This document shows, piece by piece, positions 4,395-7,299 of a DNA stretch of 7,299 bases. The stretch comes from Candidatus Gottesmanbacteria bacterium (GTDB lineage Bacteria > Patescibacteriota > Microgenomatia > UBA10105 > UBA927): assembly GCA_026396845.1 (NCBI GenBank), contig JAPLWC010000081.1:1-7299 (forward strand), read 5' to 3'. Under the pieces are notes generated by a model. That model searched no databases and was not told the DNA's origin. It saw only the letters and a list, made by a program, of their open reading frames with translations. The position numbers were made by a program, and so were the translations under genes. Each line of letters begins with the position of its first letter. Position 1 is the stretch's first letter.

Positions 4395-5585
4395 TCACCG
4401 CAAGTTGACGGTGTAGAGGTTGGGGAGCGAGAGGGCGTCGCCGTTGAGATTCGTGAGAATAATGATCCGGCTGCCGTTGCTCCACGGCGCCACGAAATTA
4501 TCCACAAACGGGCCGGAATAAATCGTTACCCAGTTGGTCCGGTCGTATTCCATGACATCGATTTTACCTTTCAGGGTCAGAAGCAGGTGTCTGCTGGTCG
4601 GGAACCACTGGATGGCTCCGGAAATTTCATTTTTATTTAAGAGAAAATAGTTTTTATCCTCCTTACTGTCGTAGACATAGAATTTCCCCGGTTTAATATT
4701 CCGGTCTTCCGGGGTTGAATTTGTACCAATAAGAGGTGGTACGATAACTTGTGGGATAGTCGCGGATGCCGTTGCCTGGTATAAAATTTTTGTCTCATCA
4801 GGAGAGAAGGAAATAATTTTAGCACTTGAGGTTGTCATATTGACAATTGCCGGTTTAAATGCGGCGAGTTTTTGCTTGTCCGTGTCGGCTTGGGTCGTAG
4901 TCCATTCAGCTAATAGTTGTGGCTGTGTTGTAGAAACATCGGTAAACGTATTTGGTTTCTCGAGTGTATAGAGGCGGCTTGAAGTGCTCGCTTCGACCAG
5001 TAGTTGCGTCGCGTCCGGCGACCAGGTGATGCTGCTCGCGGCAAAATCAACAGCGTTGGCGCTCTCCACCTGGACGGGGTCGCGGTTCCTGCCTAAAGGA
5101 CCTTCGGAAAGTTCGTAGTACCAGAGGCCTGCCTTTTTAGCAACAGCTGCATCCAGATTTGCGGCCGGGATGATGTAGGCCACTTTGGTGCCGTCAGGAG
5201 AGAGCGTTGGATTGGCAATACCAAGTGTCGTCAGGGGCGACAAACTCGGATTAGTCGGGAAAAGGAACGCGCTGACTGCGGAAACGACTTCTCCCTGCAC
5301 GCGTATTTTTTTCTCCCACGGGATATAGCTTTCTTTCGAAATTCGTACAGTGTAGAAGCCCGGATCGATGTTAAAGGAGTTATTTGTGGCTGTTTTCAAT
5401 GTACCGTCGACCAGAACCTGCGCCCCGACCGGATCACTGGTGGCACTGATAAGGCCGGTAGGTTTAATTGAGGTTTGATTGACGTCCAGCCGATACCCGC
5501 GGCCATAGGCAATGACTGCTATAGCGACCCCGAGAATAGCACATAACGTAACAATAGATATAAAAATAGATCTAAATTTTGGCAT
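4395..5585 (-). CDS. Membrane-anchored PEGA-domain protein with WD40/TolB-like propeller repeats
   Basis: The 396-residue product begins with a short basic stretch and a hydrophobic helix (residues 7-27), probably an uncleaved signal anchor that places the rest outside the membrane. Residues 43-98 form a PEGA domain (TGLISATSDPVGAQVLVDG, then FNIDPGFYTVRISKESYIPW), a small beta fold common in surface-layer and lipoprotein-like proteins. The remainder has propeller-type repeats marked by SPDG (129-132), SPDA (189-192), SPDE (261-264), IQWFPTSRH (325-333) and APWSNGSR (366-373), as in TolB/WD40-like folds. A role in cell-envelope structure or binding of polymers or proteins is inferred; there is no catalytic motif. 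Its last ten residues, LPNLYTVNLR, are encoded a second time at 3946-3978. It is divergent from mreB, with TATAAT 23 nt upstream of its ATG and no Shine-Dalgarno site. Confidence 0.85.
   Translation of the reverse strand: MPKFRSIFISIVTLCAILGVAIAVIAYGRGYRLDVNQTSIKPTGLISATSDPVGAQVLVDGTLKTATNNSFNIDPGFYTVRISKESYIPWEKKIRVQGEVVSAVSAFLFPTNPSLSPLTTLGIANPTLSPDGTKVAYIIPAANLDAAVAKKAGLWYYELSEGPLGRNRDPVQVESANAVDFAASSITWSPDATQLLVEASTSSRLYTLEKPNTFTDVSTTQPQLLAEWTTTQADTDKQKLAAFKPAIVNMTTSSAKIISFSPDETKILYQATASATIPQVIVPPLIGTNSTPEDRNIKPGKFYVYDSKEDKNYFLLNKNEISGAIQWFPTSRHLLLTLKGKIDVMEYDRTNWVTIYSGPFVDNFVAPWSNGSRIIILTNLNGDALSLPNLYTVNLR
4397..4427. repeat. Direct repeat, proximal copy (3' end of the PEGA gene)
   Basis: Partner of 3948-3978, offset by 449 bp, with 30 of 31 bases identical. 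Here it is the coding end of the PEGA gene. The two copies enclose the 119-aa gene and its promoter. Confidence 0.8.
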
Positions 5586-5608
5586 AGAACCGCGTGTATA
5601 ACGCGTAT

Positions 5609-5614
5609 ATTATA
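5609..5614 (-). promoter_or_regulatory. -10 box of the PEGA gene
   Basis: Minus strand perfect TATAAT, 23 nt before the ATG at 5585, giving a leader of about 16 nt with no recognisable Shine-Dalgarno site. No strong -35 is seen. Confidence 0.5.
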
Positions 5615-5624
5615 TACCCATGTA

Positions 5625-5633
5625 TGGTAGAAT
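5625..5633 (+). promoter_or_regulatory. Candidate extended -10 for mreB
   Basis: Plus strand TGGTAGAAT (TGn plus TAGAAT). It would give a leader of about 78 nt that includes the palindrome at 5650-5679 and the heptamer array at 5680-5714. There is no -35 box, and AT-rich sequence nearer the gene could hold another start. Confidence 0.35.
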
Positions 5634-5649
5634 GCGAATACATAAAATA

Positions 5650-5679
5650 AATTTGATCCGCCAGCTGGCGGATGAAATT
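5650..5679. repeat. Palindrome with core ATCCGCCAGCTGGCGGAT
   Basis: The 18-bp core (5656-5673) is a perfect palindrome. It extends to 15-bp arms (AATTT...AAATT) with one G/G mismatch, 30 bp in total. It lies in the mreB upstream region directly before the heptamer array. The GGCGGAT sequence is shared with the hairpin at 765-781 and the mreB insertion. Confidence 0.75.
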
Positions 5680-5714
5680 AATTAGAAATTAGAAATTAAA
5701 AATTAAAAATTAAA
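5680..5714. repeat. Tandem heptamer array, five AATTARA units, before mreB
   Basis: Five adjoining 7-bp units: AATTAGA twice, then AATTAAA three times, exactly 35 bp with no gaps. It ends three bases before the mreB ATG and occupies the place of a ribosome binding site. Confidence 0.85.
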
Positions 5715-5717
5715 CAT

Positions 5718-6884
5718 ATGTTTGGCAGTCTGCGAAAGAGAATCGGAATAGACCTTGGAACAGCCAATTCGTTGGTCTGGCTGGCAGGTACCGGGGTCGT
5801 GGTGGATGAGCCCACGGTGGTTGCCGTGACCGTGGACGACGGCCGCGTGGTAGCAGTCGGGAACGAGGCCAAAGAAATGCTCGGGCGGACTCCCGGTAAC
5901 ATCATGGCTACTCGTCCCATGAGGGACGGAGTAATTGCCGATTACCGCATTACCGAAGCCATGCTTTCATTCTTTATCGATAAGGTGGTAGGCCGGAACC
6001 GCATCTTTAAGCCGGAAGTTATGATCTGCGTACCGTCGGGCGTTACCCAGGTTGAGCGCCGCGCGGTACTGGATGCGACACTCTCAGCCGGTGCCAACAT
6101 TGCCTATCTTATCGAAGAGCCGCTTGCGGCGGCAATCGGCGCCAAAATCCCTATCGCGGCTGCGTCTGGACACATGATTGTGGACGTGGGCGGGGGGAGT
6201 ACTGAGGCGGCGGTTATTTCGCTTGGCGGCGTCGTTGTCCACAAAAGCGCACGTGTGGCAGGCAATAAACTGGACGAAGCAATTGCCAATTACATCAAGA
6301 AAAAGTATAACCTGATGATCGGTGAACGGATGGCAGAGACGATCAAAATGACCATCGGTGATGCGATGCCGACCCCGCATGTCATTCCCGCGCCTGCCCG
6401 CAATGCTAGCGCCCGCCTGCCATTGACTGGCACTGTCGGGCAGGCTAGCGTTGCAGGCGGGAAGGCGGGAATCGGTGCCGGTATTGATGCCCGAAAAGAA
6501 GGCGGATCCCCGATCAGGTCGGGGATGACACAGCAGGACACTATGGAAGTCCGCGGCAGGGACACGGTATCGGGCCTGCCGCGGATGGTGGAACTGACGA
6601 GTCAGGAGATTGCAGAGGCGATTACACCGACGCTTCATCAAATCATCGTCACCGTAAAGAGTGTGCTTGAGGAAACGCCGCCGGAGCTTGCTGCCGACAT
6701 TATCGATAAAGGAATCGTCATGGCCGGTGGCACCAGTTTACTTCGGAATTTTGACAAACTTATGACCCAGATGACCGGCGTTGTGTGTCATGTGGCGGAA
6801 GACCCGCTGCTTTGCGTGGTGCGCGGGACTGGAGTCGCGTTAGAAAATATTGAACTGTATAAACGAAGTGTCGGGAGAAAATGA
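5718..6884 (+). CDS. mreB: MreB/Mbl-type actin homologue with a 51-residue inserted segment
   Basis: MreB forms membrane-bound actin-like filaments that direct lateral cell-wall synthesis and cell shape. The 388-residue product shows the actin-fold signatures in order: phosphate-1 loop IDLGTANS (11-18), EEPLAAAIGA (133-142), phosphate-2 DVGGGSTEAA (156-165), EVRGRDTVSGLPR (277-289) and the adenosine motif GIVMAGGTSLL (332-342). The N terminus MFGSLRKRIGIDLG is typical. Residues 221-271 (HVIPAPARN... to ...SPIRSGMT) are foreign to the family: they translate a palindromic element. Without them the product has 337 residues, normal for MreB, and reads IGDAMPTPQQDTMEVRGRD, as expected. The insert falls in domain II, after the helix ending IKMTIGDA, in a loop before the EVRGRD strand, so filament function may survive. 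There is no Shine-Dalgarno site; a heptamer array abuts the start. The next gene begins 196 bp downstream. Confidence 0.95.
   Translation: MFGSLRKRIGIDLGTANSLVWLAGTGVVVDEPTVVAVTVDDGRVVAVGNEAKEMLGRTPGNIMATRPMRDGVIADYRITEAMLSFFIDKVVGRNRIFKPEVMICVPSGVTQVERRAVLDATLSAGANIAYLIEEPLAAAIGAKIPIAAASGHMIVDVGGGSTEAAVISLGGVVVHKSARVAGNKLDEAIANYIKKKYNLMIGERMAETIKMTIGDAMPTPHVIPAPARNASARLPLTGTVGQASVAGGKAGIGAGIDARKEGGSPIRSGMTQQDTMEVRGRDTVSGLPRMVELTSQEIAEAITPTLHQIIVTVKSVLEETPPELAADIIDKGIVMAGGTSLLRNFDKLMTQMTGVVCHVAEDPLLCVVRGTGVALENIELYKRSVGRK
6378..6530. mobile_element. MITE-like palindromic element inserted in frame in mreB
   Basis: The element proper, 6380-6530, has imperfect 10-bp terminal inverted repeats (TGTCATTCCC and GGGGATGACA, 9 of 10 matching). 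Inside are nested inverted repeats: ATTCCCGC/GCGGGAAT (6384-6391, 6465-6472), GCCTGCCCG/CGGGCAGGC (6392-6400, 6437-6445), GCAATGCTAGC/GCTAGCGTTGC (6400-6410, 6444-6454), CCCGCCTGC/GCAGGCGGG (6412-6420, 6453-6461), and a separate hairpin ATCCCCGA/TCGGGGAT (6506-6513, 6519-6526). The dinucleotide CA flanks it on both sides (6378-6379 and 6531-6532), a possible target duplication. Element plus one CA is 153 bp, exactly 51 codons, with no stop in frame. It encodes no transposase. The architecture recalls Rickettsia palindromic elements and Neisseria dRS3-type ATTCCCGC repeats; common descent is not implied. Confidence 0.75.
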
Positions 6885-6890
6885 AAGACC

Positions 6891-6921
6891 TATAAATATT
6901 ATAGTAGTTATAAATATTATA
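6891..6921. repeat. 13-bp AT-only direct repeat downstream of mreB
   Basis: TATAAATATTATA occurs twice (6891-6903 and 6909-6921), separated by GTAGT. Each copy is nearly self-complementary. It begins 6 bp after the mreB stop. The rest of the 196-bp gap to the next gene is AT-rich and includes a TTGACA at 6968 without a matching -10 box. Confidence 0.6.
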
Positions 6922-6971
6922 TAAATTATCAAAATCTGATATAGTTTGATTGGAACTTATAATTAAATTGA

Positions 6972-6989
6972 CAAAAACCGCTGTTTTTG
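6972..6989 (+). terminator. Weak candidate terminator hairpin after mreB
   Basis: Perfect 7-bp stem CAAAAAC/GTTTTTG with a 4-nt loop CGCT. The T-run forms part of the stem and is followed by GAGG, so it is an atypical intrinsic terminator. It is the only compact hairpin between mreB and the glycosyltransferase gene. Confidence 0.3.
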
Positions 6990-7042
6990 AGGAAATCTAA
7001 AATATACATACGAAAAAAAGTGTTCAATTATAGAAATTTCTA

Positions 7043-7070
7043 AGTACTTAGTACTTAGTACTTAGTACTT
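7043..7070. repeat. Tandem heptamer array, four AGTACTT units, before the glycosyltransferase gene
   Basis: Four perfect, adjoining 7-bp units AGTACTT (28 bp). It ends ten bases before the ATG at 7081. Unit length and placement parallel the array before mreB, although the sequence is different. Confidence 0.85.
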
Positions 7071-7080
7071 TTTAATAATT

Positions 7081-7299
7081 ATGAGCCAAAATGCGGTAAA
7101 AGTGCTTAAAATATCAATTACAAATTCCTCCAAAAATGAAATCCTAGAGGAAATTCAAAAGTATCTGTCTCAGTCCGGCAAAACTCGGCTAAAATCACTC
7201 AAAATTTTCACTCCGAACACCGAACAGCTCGTCCGCGCGCATCGAGATGCCGACTTTGCCGATGTTTTGAATAAGGCCGATATATCGCTCCCGGATACC
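7081..7299 (+). CDS. WecB/TagA/CpsF-family glycosyltransferase, N-terminal 73 residues (gene runs off the right edge)
   Basis: The visible part, MSQNAVKVLKISITNSSKNEI..., matches the N terminus of the WecG/TagA/CpsF family. These enzymes transfer an N-acetylmannosamine-type sugar to a lipid-linked acceptor during synthesis of teichoic acids, enterobacterial common antigen or capsule at the cytoplasmic membrane face. Diagnostic features are the opening strand VKVLKISITN, a helix EILEEIQKYLSQSG, the motif KIFTPNTEQLVRAHRD (usually TPNxE), and FADVLNKADISLPDT, where LPDG is usual. The gene is truncated by the window edge, so the catalytic core is not seen. There is no Shine-Dalgarno site; a four-unit heptamer array lies just upstream. 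Its position after mreB on the same strand suggests a cell-envelope cluster. Confidence 0.85.
   Translation, partial: MSQNAVKVLKISITNSSKNEILEEIQKYLSQSGKTRLKSLKIFTPNTEQLVRAHRDADFADVLNKADISLPDT

Noticed and set aside
4354..4485. Upstream extension of the 119-aa gene to an ATG at 4485
   Set aside because: It overlaps the PEGA gene in another frame and lies upstream of the TTGACA/TATATT promoter.
6084..6641. Long minus-strand frame antisense to mreB
   Set aside because: It lies wholly within mreB, is Arg/Cys/His-rich and resembles no protein; it is a by-product of GC-rich codons and the inserted repeat.
6968..6973. TTGACA as the -35 box of a promoter for the glycosyltransferase gene
   Set aside because: No TATAAT-like hexamer lies 15-19 bp downstream; the sequence there is GGAAAT.
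7043..7070. Heptamer arrays as CRISPR repeats
   Set aside because: The units are seven bases long and directly adjoining, with no spacers; no cas gene is present.

Overview
The window is 7.3 kb of compact bacterial DNA in the standard genetic code (TGA is used as a stop). I infer a member of the Candidate Phyla Radiation (Patescibacteria), most likely near the Microgenomates. The reasons are the mix of a PEGA-domain propeller protein, MreB and a WecB/TagA/CpsF glycosyltransferase with many short orphan genes, a four-helix-bundle (S23-type) protein, and mRNAs with very short leaders and almost no Shine-Dalgarno sites. No rRNA or other taxonomic marker is present, so the placement is tentative.

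Layout. Positions 1-1649 are all on the minus strand: the 5' end of an unrecognised gene (1-225), a 140-aa orphan (287-709), and a polytopic membrane protein apparently split into two frames (785-1649). Next comes a minus-strand pair, maf (2056-2706) and a 120-aa orphan (1692-2054), ending in a likely intrinsic terminator. A tRNA-Pro(CGG) on minus (2762-2837) and a tRNA-Arg(CCU) on plus (3420-3491) flank an S23-type four-helix-bundle gene (2858-3418, plus). A 120-aa plus-strand orphan (3575-3937) converges on a 119-aa minus-strand orphan (3994-4353), followed by the gene for a membrane-anchored PEGA/beta-propeller protein (4395-5585, minus). mreB (5718-6884, plus) and the start of a WecB/TagA/CpsF-type glycosyltransferase (7081 onward) complete the window; together with the PEGA protein they look like cell-envelope and cell-shape functions.

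The most striking observations are four. (1) mreB carries an in-frame insertion of exactly 153 bp (51 codons), a palindromic element with 10-bp terminal inverted repeats and a possible 2-bp target duplication; removing it restores a normal-length MreB. (2) The 119-aa gene and its promoter are bracketed by a 31-bp direct repeat that is the 3' end of the PEGA gene, as if a small cassette had entered there and regenerated the end of the gene. (3) Near-consensus -10 boxes lie only 6-13 nt upstream of six start codons, implying leaderless or near-leaderless mRNAs. (4) Both mreB and the glycosyltransferase gene are preceded by perfect or near-perfect tandem 7-bp repeats just upstream of the start codon.

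The short orphan genes and the S23 gene look more AT-rich than maf, mreB, the PEGA gene and the membrane-protein gene, which fits a core of housekeeping genes with accessory genes slotted between them.
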